DNA of 12,071 bases, from NCBI GenBank assembly GCA_026647295.1, contig JAPKHB010000078.1, positions 1 through 12,071 on the forward strand. The letters are read 5' to 3'. Position numbers and translations under genes: made by a program. This DNA is from Planctomycetota bacterium. Its GTDB lineage: Bacteria; Planctomycetota; PLA2; JAEUHO01. This document shows, in pieces, positions 1 to 6,571 of the stretch; within the stretch, counting starts at the first letter, position 1, and each line of letters opens with the position of its first letter. The notes under the pieces were generated by a model. The model saw only the letters and a program-made list of their open reading frames with translations. It searched no databases and was not told the origin of the DNA.

Positions 1-842
1 ATGCTCGGGGTGTAGTCCGGCGAGAGCCAGGCGCCCGTCGCGTAGTCCTTCTGCGGCACGGGCATGTAGGGATAGGGGTACGGGCAGCCCTTGGGCAGCG
101 CCCGCTGCGCGATCCAGGCGTAGTCCGAAAGCGCCCCGGGCTTGGCCGGCGCCCGTTTCGCATGGGCCGGGCCCAACATCAGCACGCGGTCCAGCGGTAG
201 ATTGCGAGCCGCGGCGGGCCCCTCCCCGAGTTGGCGGGCCGTCTGCCCCGCCTTGAGGGCGGCTTCCGCCTCGAACCGCCGCTGCCGGGCCACTTCGATC
301 GCCCGCTGCGCCGCCGGCAGGAACCGTTCGCCATAGTCCCCGAGCACCTGGTAGGGCTGCTCCAGGCTCGGCCAGGGCGTGCGCACGCGCACCCAACGGA
401 AGCGCCAGGTGCCCGGCGCCGCCTCGTCCTGGTACGCCTGCACGAAGACGCCCTCGCGCGCCAGGCGCGCATACTCGGCGTAGAGCTGCTCCTGGGACGC
501 CCGCTGGCCCACGTCCACGCCAAACTTGCGCACGGGCTCGTAGAGCCTGCGAATCGGATTCCATGCCAGGGCAAAGACATCCGGGGGCCGGCCCCAGGCA
601 TCGTCGAATCCGGTCGCCTGGTACGTGAACGACCGCGCCGCGGGGGTCGGCGCATCGCCCCAGGGCTCGCGCTGCCCCGGCGCGACCGCCCCCCCGGGGC
701 CGGCGAACGGGCCCGGCCCCGGCGCGTAGGGGTCGAAGATCGGGACCGCCGCCTGGTACGCCGCCGGGCGCCGACGCAGGTGGGCCGGCATGGGCCTTCG
801 GTGCAGGCCGCCGGTGCCGTCGGTGAACACCCACTCCTCCAT
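1..842 (-). CDS. Partner protein B with GFDxAWGxPPD / WxFRWV module (partial)
   Basis: The gene runs off the left edge; 280 codons are open with no stop. Its ATG overlaps the stop of the upstream gene in a TGATG arrangement, so the two are probably translationally coupled. The N-terminus (residues 1-70) is rich in Pro, Gly and Ala. Residues 78-88 read GFDDAWGRPPD and residues 146-151 read WRFRWV; both motifs recur in the protein encoded at 2516-3427. After the module comes an Ala/Arg-rich helical stretch (about 170-205) and then a Tyr/Pro-rich part with PYPYPYMP. I do not recognise a named family. Its place in the capsid-type operon suggests a structural or shell-associated role, which is inference. 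The true C-terminus lies outside the window. Confidence 0.8.
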   Translation of the reverse strand, partial: MEEWVFTDGTGGLHRRPMPAHLRRRPAAYQAAVPIFDPYAPGPGPFAGPGGAVAPGQREPWGDAPTPAARSFTYQATGFDDAWGRPPDVFALAWNPIRRLYEPVRKFGVDVGQRASQEQLYAEYARLAREGVFVQAYQDEAAPGTWRFRWVRVRTPWPSLEQPYQVLGDYGERFLPAAQRAIEVARQRRFEAEAALKAGQTARQLGEGPAAARNLPLDRVLMLGPAHAKRAPAKPGALSDYAWIAQRALPKGCPYPYPYMPVPQKDYATGAWLSPDYTPS

Positions 843-1498
843 CACAGCCCCCCCGTGGCCCCGAGGCCCTCGAGCCACTCGTCGTGATCGTCGCGCGAAC
901 CAAAGCCCCCGGGGCCCCCACTCGCCCGGTAGGGGGTGTTGAGGTCAAGGGCGGCCCCCCCGTCCGGGAAGGCGAGCGACCCGGGCGCCCTAAGCCCGTA
1001 CGGGACCCGGCCCGTGCCCGGAGGGAAACTGGGGTACGCGGCGACCGGGGCGGTGGGCGGGGCCGGCTCCACGGATACCGGCGGCTCCGGCGCCAAGTCG
1101 ACCTCCGCCGGGGGCGGTCGCATCCCAGGGGACAACGGAGCGGGCAGCACGTAGGGTGGAGTGTACCCGGAGAAGGAGGGCGGTTCGGTCACCCGCAGGG
1201 CCGGCGCACCGACCCCGCCGGCCGGCGGCCCCCAACTCGCCGGCCCCTGCGCGAACGCCGAACGCTGCTGCTCGGCGTGCCGGTTGCGCGCGGCCGTCAC
1301 CGCCTCCTGGAACCGCTCCAGGCCCTCCGCTCCGCTCTGGAGGAACTGGGGCAAGGGCAGGCTCGCCAGCCCCCCGGCGCTCGCCCACGGCCGCCGAACC
1401 GTTGGCCCGCTGGAGGGGACAAGGCGCGGCGCCAGCCGCCCCAGGGGCCGGGGAAGCCCTCGCTCTTCCGAGAGCCGGTACCGCGCGTTGCCCGCCAT
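842..1498 (-). CDS. Pro-rich protein of the shell operon, unknown function
   Basis: This 218-aa protein starts at an ATG placed 5 nt after a strong AGGAGG; an in-frame GTG two codons earlier overlaps that site and is unlikely. The N-terminal third is basic, with many Arg and Leu residues. Residues about 45-85 could form a helix (ERFQEAVTAARNRHAEQQ). The rest is low-complexity Pro/Gly/Ala/Tyr sequence, followed by an acidic patch (SRDDHDEWLEGLG) near the C-terminus. There is no signal peptide or membrane segment. It lies 24 bp after the capsid-like gene and overlaps the next start by one base. A scaffold, linker or minor virion protein is possible from context only; the family is unknown to me. 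Confidence 0.78.
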   Translation of the reverse strand: MAGNARYRLSEERGLPRPLGRLAPRLVPSSGPTVRRPWASAGGLASLPLPQFLQSGAEGLERFQEAVTAARNRHAEQQRSAFAQGPASWGPPAGGVGAPALRVTEPPSFSGYTPPYVLPAPLSPGMRPPPAEVDLAPEPPVSVEPAPPTAPVAAYPSFPPGTGRVPYGLRAPGSLAFPDGGAALDLNTPYRASGGPGGFGSRDDHDEWLEGLGATGGL

Positions 1499-1522
1499 GG
1501 CCACCTCCTTGGCTCGCCGCCG

Positions 1523-2452
1523 CTACGGCTGGATGTCCTTCAGCCGCGCCACCGAGCCCACGCCCAGGGTCGCAAAGCCCATGTTGAGCTCCAGGTCCGA
1601 GTAGAGCATGTCCGCCGCCCCCGAGGTGCGGTGCGGCCCGTCCACGCGGATCCCGGCGCCGGTGTCCTCGTTGTAGAACCACACCAGGCCCCCCAGTTGG
1701 GGCTCGTCGTCCCGCGGGCCCAGCACCACGAGGTAGATGGAGGTGGTGTTGGCCGTCTCCGTGTTCAGGATGAAGTCCGACACCAGGATCGGGACGCCCA
1801 GGTAGTGCAGGAGCGGCGCGCCCAGGATCGGGTCCGGCAGCGTCGCCGGGGTGAACCCCGCCGCGTGGCACAGCCCCGCAAAGCGCCGGTACTGGAGCCG
1901 GTTCATCACGAACGCCCGCGGCAGGCCCCCGTCCCACGGGAAGACCGTCTCGATCAGGCGGTCCAGGTCCTGGAGCGCGAACGGCGTCCCCGCGCCCGCG
2001 GCGGGCTGGAGGACGCCGGCGGCGTACTCGCCGGAGAGCGCCTGGAGGCCCGCGGGCTCCGGGTCGACGCCCGTCCCGTAGATCAGCTTCTCGCCCACCG
2101 TGTTCCACATCGCCAGCATCTTGGCCTCGATCTGCTGCTGGAACACGTCGTTGACCATGCTCACGTTCTGGGCGACCTCGCCCGTCACCTCGACCTTGGT
2201 CGCCATGCGCCGCAGGTCGAACTTGCGCGCCGGCGTCACGTACGTCGTCTCCGACGCGTCCGCGTTGCCCCCCGAGGTGATGAACGCGGCCGTGGCGAGC
2301 ACGTCCACCTGCGTCACCTGCAGGCTGTCGCCGCGCACCGCGATCTTCGGCAGGCGCGGCAGCAGCTGGTCCGTGGGGTTGTTGACGACGTACGCCCCGA
2401 GCACCTGCGGGTGCGAGAGCAGCAGGGCCTGGGCCTTGGACACAGATGCCAT
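1523..2452 (-). CDS. HK97-fold major capsid protein-like (shell protein B)
   Basis: This 309-aa protein starts at an ATG 7 nt after AAGGAGA. It has the layout of HK97-fold major capsid proteins. There is an N-terminal arm (1-40) and an E-loop-like beta segment (about 45-80). The P-domain helix begins around VTGEVAQNV (89-97) and leads into DVFQQQIEAKMLAMW and EKLIYGTGV (121-129). A conserved-looking VMNRLQYRRF strand and helix follow at 182-191, then the strand LGVPILVSDFI (218-228) and a final beta strand ending LGVGSVARLKDI. Family-type members assemble icosahedral phage heads; encapsulin nanocompartments share the fold. No separate scaffold or protease domain is visible in this gene. It lies 63 bp after partner A and is moderately similar in layout to shell protein A. 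Confidence 0.85.
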   Translation of the reverse strand: MASVSKAQALLLSHPQVLGAYVVNNPTDQLLPRLPKIAVRGDSLQVTQVDVLATAAFITSGGNADASETTYVTPARKFDLRRMATKVEVTGEVAQNVSMVNDVFQQQIEAKMLAMWNTVGEKLIYGTGVDPEPAGLQALSGEYAAGVLQPAAGAGTPFALQDLDRLIETVFPWDGGLPRAFVMNRLQYRRFAGLCHAAGFTPATLPDPILGAPLLHYLGVPILVSDFILNTETANTTSIYLVVLGPRDDEPQLGGLVWFYNEDTGAGIRVDGPHRTSGAADMLYSDLELNMGFATLGVGSVARLKDIQP

Positions 2453-2515
2453 AGCGAGTTCTCCTTCGGGCCCGCAACGGGCCGGCTGACGTCAGTACCT
2501 CTCCAGGGCGGCCGC

Positions 2516-3427
2516 CTACGCGACCGGCCCGTAGTTCACCTCCTGGCGCCGGGGCACCCAGCGGAACTGCCACGAGTCGCTGGTTCCGGCCCGATCGTCC
2601 CGAAACGGCTGGAGCATCAGGCCCATGGCGTAGCGGTGCGCGACGTCCGCGTACCAGTCCATGAGGTCCGGCCGCCCGCTCGCCAGGAACGCCTGGCGCA
2701 CCGTGGGCGAGCGATAGTCAAAGGCGTAGCCGCCGATCCGGGGGTCAAAACGCAGCTTCACGCCCTTGTAGTTGTCGGGGGGCGGCCCCCAGGCGCTGTC
2801 AAAGCCGTTCACCAGGGCCACGCGCTGGGGCGCCGGGGGCGGCGGGACGAACTGCCGCACGGGATGTACGTCCAACAGCGGGAGGTCCTCCCAGGCGGGC
2901 TGCGCGGCGTCCCAGCCCAGGTCCATCGCCGCCGCGCCCCCGGGCATCTCCGCCGCTCCGACCGGAAGCATCCCGAACGGCTCAAGGCCCTCGGCGAGCG
3001 GGCGCTCGAAGTCGGAGAAGCGAACGGAGGGTCCGGGGGAGATGGCGGGGAGCGCCCCGATCGACACCCCGGGCCGCTCGTCGCGCCGACCGGCGATGCC
3101 CGAGCCTCCGGATCCAAGGGGAAGCCCGGGCCGGCCGCTGGCCGAGTCCCGAGCCAGGCGGGCGCCCTCGGGCAAGGCCGGCGTCGGCGGAAGGCCCGCC
3201 GCACCCGTGCCGAATCGCGGCCCGGCGACCCGGCGCGGCCGGGCGGGGACTCCGCGATGCGAGCCCCGCACGTACTCCGCCAGCTTCGACCGCCGGGCCA
3301 GCCGCCGGCGCCCCGACACCTCGCGGGCCATGGGCCCCCCGGCCAGCGACCGAAACTCCCCCTTCCCGTTGATCAGGAACGGCCCGCAGTCCCGACACCC
3401 GCACGGCTTGGCCCCTTTGCAGTCCAT
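2516..3427 (-). CDS. Partner protein A: N-terminal Cys cluster plus C-terminal GFDxAWGxPPD / WxFRWV module
   Basis: This 303-aa protein has an ATG a few bases after GAGGAG. The N-terminus carries four Cys within twelve residues (C3, C9, C11 and C14, in the order CKGAKPC-GC-RDC). This could bind a metal or form disulfides. Next come a very basic stretch (about 35-70) and a Pro/Gly-rich linker (70-205) containing VPPPPAP. The C-terminal module spans GFDSAWGPPPD (208-218) to WQFRWV (286-291), with an aromatic helical region between them. The same motif pair, 10 residues closer together, occurs in partner B at 1-842. It sits between the two shell-like genes, 24 bp after A and 63 bp before B. A shell-binding or minor capsid role is inferred from position; I know no named family. 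Confidence 0.82.
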   Translation of the reverse strand: MDCKGAKPCGCRDCGPFLINGKGEFRSLAGGPMAREVSGRRRLARRSKLAEYVRGSHRGVPARPRRVAGPRFGTGAAGLPPTPALPEGARLARDSASGRPGLPLGSGGSGIAGRRDERPGVSIGALPAISPGPSVRFSDFERPLAEGLEPFGMLPVGAAEMPGGAAAMDLGWDAAQPAWEDLPLLDVHPVRQFVPPPPAPQRVALVNGFDSAWGPPPDNYKGVKLRFDPRIGGYAFDYRSPTVRQAFLASGRPDLMDWYADVAHRYAMGLMLQPFRDDRAGTSDSWQFRWVPRRQEVNYGPVA

Positions 3428-3451
3428 CGCGCTCCTCGCTCCCTTTGGCCG

Positions 3452-4426
3452 CTACGTTCCCACGCCTTCGAGCCAGCCCACGCACCGCGTCGGATGCACC
3501 AGGCCCACGGTCACCTGGAGCGTGGTCTGGCTCTGGTCGGTGGTGGCGTTGGCCTTGCGGTTGGACACGACCACGCCCTGGGCGTGCGTGCTGCCCAGCA
3601 CCACGCCCCGCCCCACCGACGGCGACACCCGCTCGCGGTAGGCCTCGGGCAGGGCCATCAGGTCGGCCTTGAAGATCAGGCCCTCGCCGCTGGCCAGATA
3701 CCCCGACTCAAGCACGCGCACCCGATCCACGAACCAGGCCGGCTGGCGCAGGAGGGCGTCCTCCTGCGGCGCAAGGCCCACGCTCATCATCAGCTCGACG
3801 AAATCGGCGTAGACGCTGCGCGAGAGCACGATCGAGAACTGCTCCGGGCAGCCCTCGTTGAGGTCGACCTGCTGGCGCAGGCACATCAGCAGGTGGAAGC
3901 TGATCGGAGCGCCCGCGGCGTTGACGACCTTGGACTCGCCCTGGGCGATGTTGTAGAAGCTCGCCGGGCCGTTGGGGTCCGGCGTCTTGCTGCACAACTG
4001 CCGGTAGACGGCCGTGAGCATCATCTCGCCCAGGGCCCGGAGCGCCGCGTCGGAGATGTTGTAGTCGGATTCGGCCACGTCGACGGCCGTGTCCACCGAG
4101 AGCTGGGCCGCCAGCTGCGCCAGCACCGTCTCCTCGACGCCCCACTGTGGGGGCGTCGTGTTGATCACCGAGCCGTCCTGGGCGCTCCACTGGGCGCTGG
4201 TGCTCCAGGCCTGGACGTTGGTCACGATCGGGATCTGGATCTTCGGCCCCTCGAACTGCGCCCAGGGCAAGGGCGCCTGGAAGAGCTCGCGGCCCGGGAG
4301 CACCAGTCCGGTGCTCTCCGGCACGGACACCAACTCGTCGCTCACCCACGCGGCCTTCACCCGGTAGCCGGGCACCGGGTAGCTGAACAGCTCGATGGCG
4401 GTGTCCTTGGTCGGGCCGATCGGCAC
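3452..4426 (-). CDS. HK97-fold shell-like protein A (second capsid-type protein)
   Basis: I chose the GTG start because it has AGGAG 7 nt upstream; an ATG 23 codons earlier lacks a site and would lie in the promoter and leader region. The product is 324 aa. It has an N-terminal arm, a beta segment PKIQIPIVT (61-69), a long helical region (95-145) and IVLSRSVYADFVEL (199-212). A strand follows at FVDRVRVLESGYL (232-244), with a C-terminal strand ending VGLVHPTRCVGWLEGV. The order of these parts matches shell protein B, whose LGVPILVSDFI and GVGSVARLKDI strands fall at equivalent places. This reading rests on pattern comparison, not on a search. It is the first gene of the operon. Alternatives are a minor head or decoration protein. 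Confidence 0.75.
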   Translation of the reverse strand: MPIGPTKDTAIELFSYPVPGYRVKAAWVSDELVSVPESTGLVLPGRELFQAPLPWAQFEGPKIQIPIVTNVQAWSTSAQWSAQDGSVINTTPPQWGVEETVLAQLAAQLSVDTAVDVAESDYNISDAALRALGEMMLTAVYRQLCSKTPDPNGPASFYNIAQGESKVVNAAGAPISFHLLMCLRQQVDLNEGCPEQFSIVLSRSVYADFVELMMSVGLAPQEDALLRQPAWFVDRVRVLESGYLASGEGLIFKADLMALPEAYRERVSPSVGRGVVLGSTHAQGVVVSNRKANATTDQSQTTLQVTVGLVHPTRCVGWLEGVGT

Positions 4427-4469
4427 GCGCCAACTCCTCTCCCGCCCGCCGGGGCTCGTCCACACGAGA

Positions 4470-4482
4470 CCCGTCAGACGGG
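4470..4482. promoter_or_regulatory. Palindrome CCCGTC-A-GACGGG, candidate operator
   Basis: The dyad is perfect, with 6-bp arms around one central base. It lies about 4 to 16 bp downstream of the candidate -10 box of the shell operon, so it overlaps the expected transcription start. A repressor site is the simplest reading; a short leader hairpin is the alternative. Confidence 0.4.
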
Positions 4483-4485
4483 CGG

Positions 4486-4514
4486 AATCTCTCAAAGGCC
4501 CGAGGGGGAGTCAA
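4486..4514 (-). promoter_or_regulatory. Candidate sigma-70-type promoter of the shell operon
   Basis: On the minus strand TTGACT (4509-4514, five of six matches to consensus) is followed 17 bp later by GAGATT (4486-4491, a weak -10 box). This places transcription start near 4478 and leaves a leader of about 50 nt before the GTG at 4426. Confidence 0.42.
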
Positions 4515-4544
4515 GGGGGCGCCCTCTTTTTTTGCCCGAGGGGG
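4498..4544. repeat. Direct repeat GCCCGAGGGGG, two copies 36 bp apart
   Basis: Identical 11-bp copies lie at 4498-4508 and 4534-4544. They flank the -35 box of the leftward promoter and the T7 run. The spacing of about three and a half helical turns could suit a looping or cooperative regulator, though GC-rich chance repetition is possible. Confidence 0.35.
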
Positions 4545-4668
4545 GGCAGCCCTTCACATTGGGGTGCCCGGCCCCAGGGGCCCCCGGGGGATGGCCCCCC
4601 CAACCGTGAGATGGGCTTGGGGGGCCAGGGAAAGTTGCGGGCCCCTGGAACACCGCCCGGGGCGTCGC

Positions 4669-4674
4669 TATCTT
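4669..4674 (+). promoter_or_regulatory. Candidate -10 element (TATCTT) for the 4733 gene
   Basis: TATCTT followed by GT lies 58 bp before the ATG. The hexamer 17 bp upstream, TGGAAC, is a poor -35 box. Similar TAT-S-N-TG-Y elements precede other rightward genes at 6986 and 9179. Confidence 0.28.
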
Positions 4675-4732
4675 GTGCTCCACAGCCAGCCGAGCGGGGT
4701 CGCCCGGCGGCGGGACTTCGGGGAGTCAACTG

Positions 4733-5218
4733 ATGACCACACAGCCCTTTGCCACCCGGGAGCCGGGGAGCAGCCGGTTCGTCACCCAGGATGAGGCCGG
4801 CGGCCTCCGTACGCTCGGCTCGGCCCGTGCCGGTTGGCCGATCCTGATCACCCAGGCCGGTGCGGGCACCGGCAACGACACCGTTTCCTGGGACAGCCAG
4901 CCGGCGCTCATCCTGGACCTCTCTGTGGCCGTGGGGGTCGACACGGGGGCGCTAGGGGGCGGAACGGCGACGATCCAGGTCTTCGCCCAGGGGCAGTCGG
5001 CGTACTCCGGCGCAGACGGCTGGATCACGGTCGTGCCGCCGATCGCCTGGAACCTCGGCCAGACGCCCTTCCTGCTCGCGGGCCTCCTGGGCAGAGCCGT
5101 CGTGCTCACCGGAACGCCGGTCTCCCCCAGCACGCGCCTTCGGGTCGTCGTAACCGGCGCGGACGAGGTGCGGGTCATGGGTATGGCCGCGCCGGTTGCC
5201 GCCAACCCGACCTGCTAG
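4733..5218 (+). CDS. Beta-rich 161-aa protein, possible virion-associated protein
   Basis: The ATG lies 6 nt after GGGGAG; an upstream in-frame ATG at 4673 has no such site and falls on the candidate -10 box. The product is 161 aa, with no signal peptide or membrane helix. After a polar N-terminus (1-35) it alternates short beta-type strands with Gly/Ser/Thr turns, such as ALILDLSVAVGV, ATIQVFAQG, RAVVLTG and LRVVVTGADEVRVMG. This composition is common in phage decoration, fibre and tail-associated proteins. I do not recognise the family, so that role is inferred from texture and from divergence out of the capsid operon. It ends 14 bp before the stop of the convergent gene at 5233. Confidence 0.75.
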   Translation: MTTQPFATREPGSSRFVTQDEAGGLRTLGSARAGWPILITQAGAGTGNDTVSWDSQPALILDLSVAVGVDTGALGGGTATIQVFAQGQSAYSGADGWITVVPPIAWNLGQTPFLLAGLLGRAVVLTGTPVSPSTRLRVVVTGADEVRVMGMAAPVAANPTC

Positions 5219-5232
5219 GCGCCACTGCCCCC

Positions 5233-5487
5233 TCACCCCCCGGATGATCCGAACTCGGCGGGCGTCGTACGCACCACGAGGAACGCCGGGGGGATGCCGT
5301 TGGCCTCACAGAACTGCTTGAGGTGCGCGGCCAGGGCGAGGCCGGCGTTCTCGTCCCGAGAGACGATCTCCAAGACCACGCACCGTTGGCCGTCGTGCTC
5401 CCTCACGCGCACCTTCCAGCCTTGCGTGGAGGCGGCGCGCGCGGCGGCCTGGATTCGCGCCATCGCGCCGTCGCTTTCATCCGTCAT
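5233..5487 (-). CDS. Small alpha/beta protein, 84 aa, unknown
   Basis: I took the ATG at MTDESD because GGGAG lies 8 nt before it; a longer version from 5526 adds 13 residues without a site. The short protein begins with an acidic leader (TDESD). It continues with a helix (ARIQAAARAASTQG), a strand pair (WKVRVREHDG and RCVVLEIVSR), a helix (LALAAHLKQFCEANG) and a strand (AFLVVRTTPAEFG). This beta-alpha-beta pattern suggests a small folded domain with one free Cys. It is convergent with the 4733 gene. No family is recognised. Confidence 0.68.
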   Translation of the reverse strand: MTDESDGAMARIQAAARAASTQGWKVRVREHDGQRCVVLEIVSRDENAGLALAAHLKQFCEANGIPPAFLVVRTTPAEFGSSGG

Positions 5488-5882
5488 GTTCGACTCCCTT
5501 CGCGGCTCACCCGCGTGCCCCTGCACGCGACGCCCCTACCTCTACCCGGGGCCGAGGGTCCCGCGCAACCCCCTCCCCTCGGCCTGCGCCCACGGAATCC
5601 CCACGGCGCCTTCTCGCGGCCCGCACGCAGGCCACCCCCGCCGCCGGGACCTTCGCCCCAGGGTGCCTGCTGCAGCGGCAGGCGGGTCGGTAACCGCGTC
5701 ACCACCTCGCGAACGTCCCCGCCCCGCACGCCACCCCCTTCCCCGCGCTACGCTGGGCCGCGAGCAGGGAGTTGCTCGAGAGCGTGAAACCGACCCCGTT
5801 CCCTCAACCACAGCCAAACACAACCCCAATCCCCAAGGGCGGTTGCTCTCTGCTCGCTACCTTCCGGCGCGCGCGCTCGTGA
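5488..5882. other. C-rich, G-poor non-coding stretch
   Basis: I see no gene here. From about 5521 to 5840 the plus strand is strongly C-rich and locally G-poor, especially 5791-5838, where A and C dominate. Such sequence could act as a Rho loading site in plus-strand transcripts. A hairpin (CGAGCA, 6-nt loop, TGCTCG) lies at 5761-5778. Confidence 0.45.
5760..5857. repeat. Inverted repeat GCGAGCAGGGAG / CTCTCTGCTCGC
   Basis: The left arm at 5760-5771 and the right arm at 5846-5857 match in 11 of 12 positions and enclose a 74-base A/C-rich spacer. The left arm also takes part in a smaller hairpin at 5761-5778. Paired regulator sites or a structured untranslated region are possible. Confidence 0.4.
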
Positions 5883-6026
5883 CGGCTACGGTCCGCGGTC
5901 GTAGTCCGCGACGAGGGGGGCGTGGTCGCGGGAGCTGGCCCGGTCCACCCGTTCGTGCGCCTCGTCGAGCCGCTGACCATCCACGGCGTCACGAAGCGGG
6001 ACGGGCGCCACGAGCTGGAGTGCTAG
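5883..6026 (+). pseudogene. 3'-terminal gene remnant ending in VTKRDGRHELEC
   Basis: This frame is open from just after a TGA at 5880 to a TAG at 6024 and reads like a real protein end (VVVRDEGG, then FVRLVEPLTIHG, then VTKRDGRHELEC). There is no start with a ribosome binding site, so it is probably the surviving tail of a decayed gene. Its TAG and the stop of the minus-strand gene share the tetranucleotide CTAG at 6023-6026. The last part is copy 1 of the repeat described at 5988. Confidence 0.4.
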
Positions 6027-6034
6027 GAGGTGCT
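5988..6034 (+). repeat. GRYE boundary repeat, copy 1
   Basis: The copy begins GTCACGAAGCGGGACGGGCG and encodes VTKRDGRHELEC. It aligns with the segments at 7852-7904 and 10396-10445, with a short deletion in the ELA(I/L)EEV part. It overlaps the 3' end of the inverted gene at 6023-6571. Confidence 0.5.
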
Positions 6035-6571
6035 TCGGAAGGGATGATCCGTCGGCCGACGCTCCAGGAGGTGGAAAGGCTCGGGCGAGTCCGAGAGAAA
6101 CTGCTGGGCGACTCGCTTGAGGGTCTGAAGGTAGCCTGCCATGTCGCGCACCGAGTCTTGGACGACCGTCGCCGCGAAGCCGTGGTCACGGTGCTCGCAC
6201 AGGCGAAGGAAGCGTACCTCTGTCCCCTCTAGGAACGCGTGAACCGACGCTGCGCCGTTGTAGAGGACGTTCAGCCGCAGGAGATGATCGGACGAGATGT
6301 CCATCGCGACCTCGGCGATATACGCCCGGTATACCGTGGCCGGCGGCGGCGGGCTGCCTCCGGGGAGTACCTCCTGCCGATCGAACGCGGCGATCATCTG
6401 CCTTGCGATGTCGAACTGCGCGTCCAGGTACTCGGCGATGTGCGTGACCTCGATCCTCAGCTGACCGAGGATGCGTCTTCTGCGGTGCCTGCTGCGGAGC
6501 CAATGGCGAATCCCGTCGGTTGCGAGCGTGGCGGCGGAACCGAAGGCTGCCGCGGCTGCGTACTCCCACAT
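6023..6571 (-). CDS. N-terminally membrane-anchored protein, 182 aa, unknown (accessory gene 1)
   Basis: The ATG is preceded by AGGAGA with a spacing of about 8 nt; a longer frame up to 6706 has no such site and a composition unlike protein. The N-terminus (MWEYAAAAAFGSAATLATDG) is a weak membrane segment, followed by a strongly basic stop-transfer patch (RHWLRSRHRRRR, about 22-33). The rest would be cytoplasmic and mostly helical, with several His and Arg residues. I see a segment IAEYLDAQFDIARQMI and a later LYNGAASVHAFLEGTEVRFLRL but no known motif. It reads toward copy 1 of the boundary repeat and ends on it. An effector or exclusion role is possible only by analogy with the HEPN gene in the same position further right. 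Confidence 0.7.
   Translation of the reverse strand: MWEYAAAAAFGSAATLATDGIRHWLRSRHRRRRILGQLRIEVTHIAEYLDAQFDIARQMIAAFDRQEVLPGGSPPPPATVYRAYIAEVAMDISSDHLLRLNVLYNGAASVHAFLEGTEVRFLRLCEHRDHGFAATVVQDSVRDMAGYLQTLKRVAQQFLSDSPEPFHLLERRPTDHPFRSTS

Larger units (their letters stand above)
4427..4732. other. Divergent intergenic region between shell operon and plus-strand genes
   Basis: These 306 bases hold no convincing gene. They hold the leader and promoter of the minus-strand operon, a T7 run at 4527-4533 just after a GC-rich dyad, and dense G and C tracts. There is a small palindrome, GGCCCC-A-GGGGCC, at 4570-4582. An inverted repeat pairs CCAGGGGCCC (4574-4583) with GGGCCCCTGG (4639-4648). A weak -10 element for the rightward gene lies at 4669. 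Confidence 0.6.

Noticed and set aside
990..2573. A 527-codon minus-strand frame overlapping shell protein B
   Set aside because: It is a frame shadow of the real genes at 842-1498 and 1523-2452, with low-complexity Ala/Gly/Arg composition and no suitable start.
1523..4426. Reading the locus as a classic encapsulin with enzyme cargo
   Set aside because: No peroxidase, ferritin-like or other known cargo gene or targeting peptide is visible in the neighbours. The shell proteins are longer than typical small encapsulins, so a phage-type origin fits at least as well.
4501..4533. Possible intrinsic terminator (GC dyad followed by seven T)
   Set aside because: The best stem has only about five pairs with a long loop. 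It would act on plus-strand transcripts although no plus-strand gene lies upstream, and it overlaps the leftward promoter.
884..4609. A 1241-codon open frame on the plus strand across the shell operon
   Set aside because: It is antisense to four genes with good binding sites and clear folds. Its product is extremely rich in Arg, Gly, Pro and His, as expected from the complement of GC-rich coding sequence.
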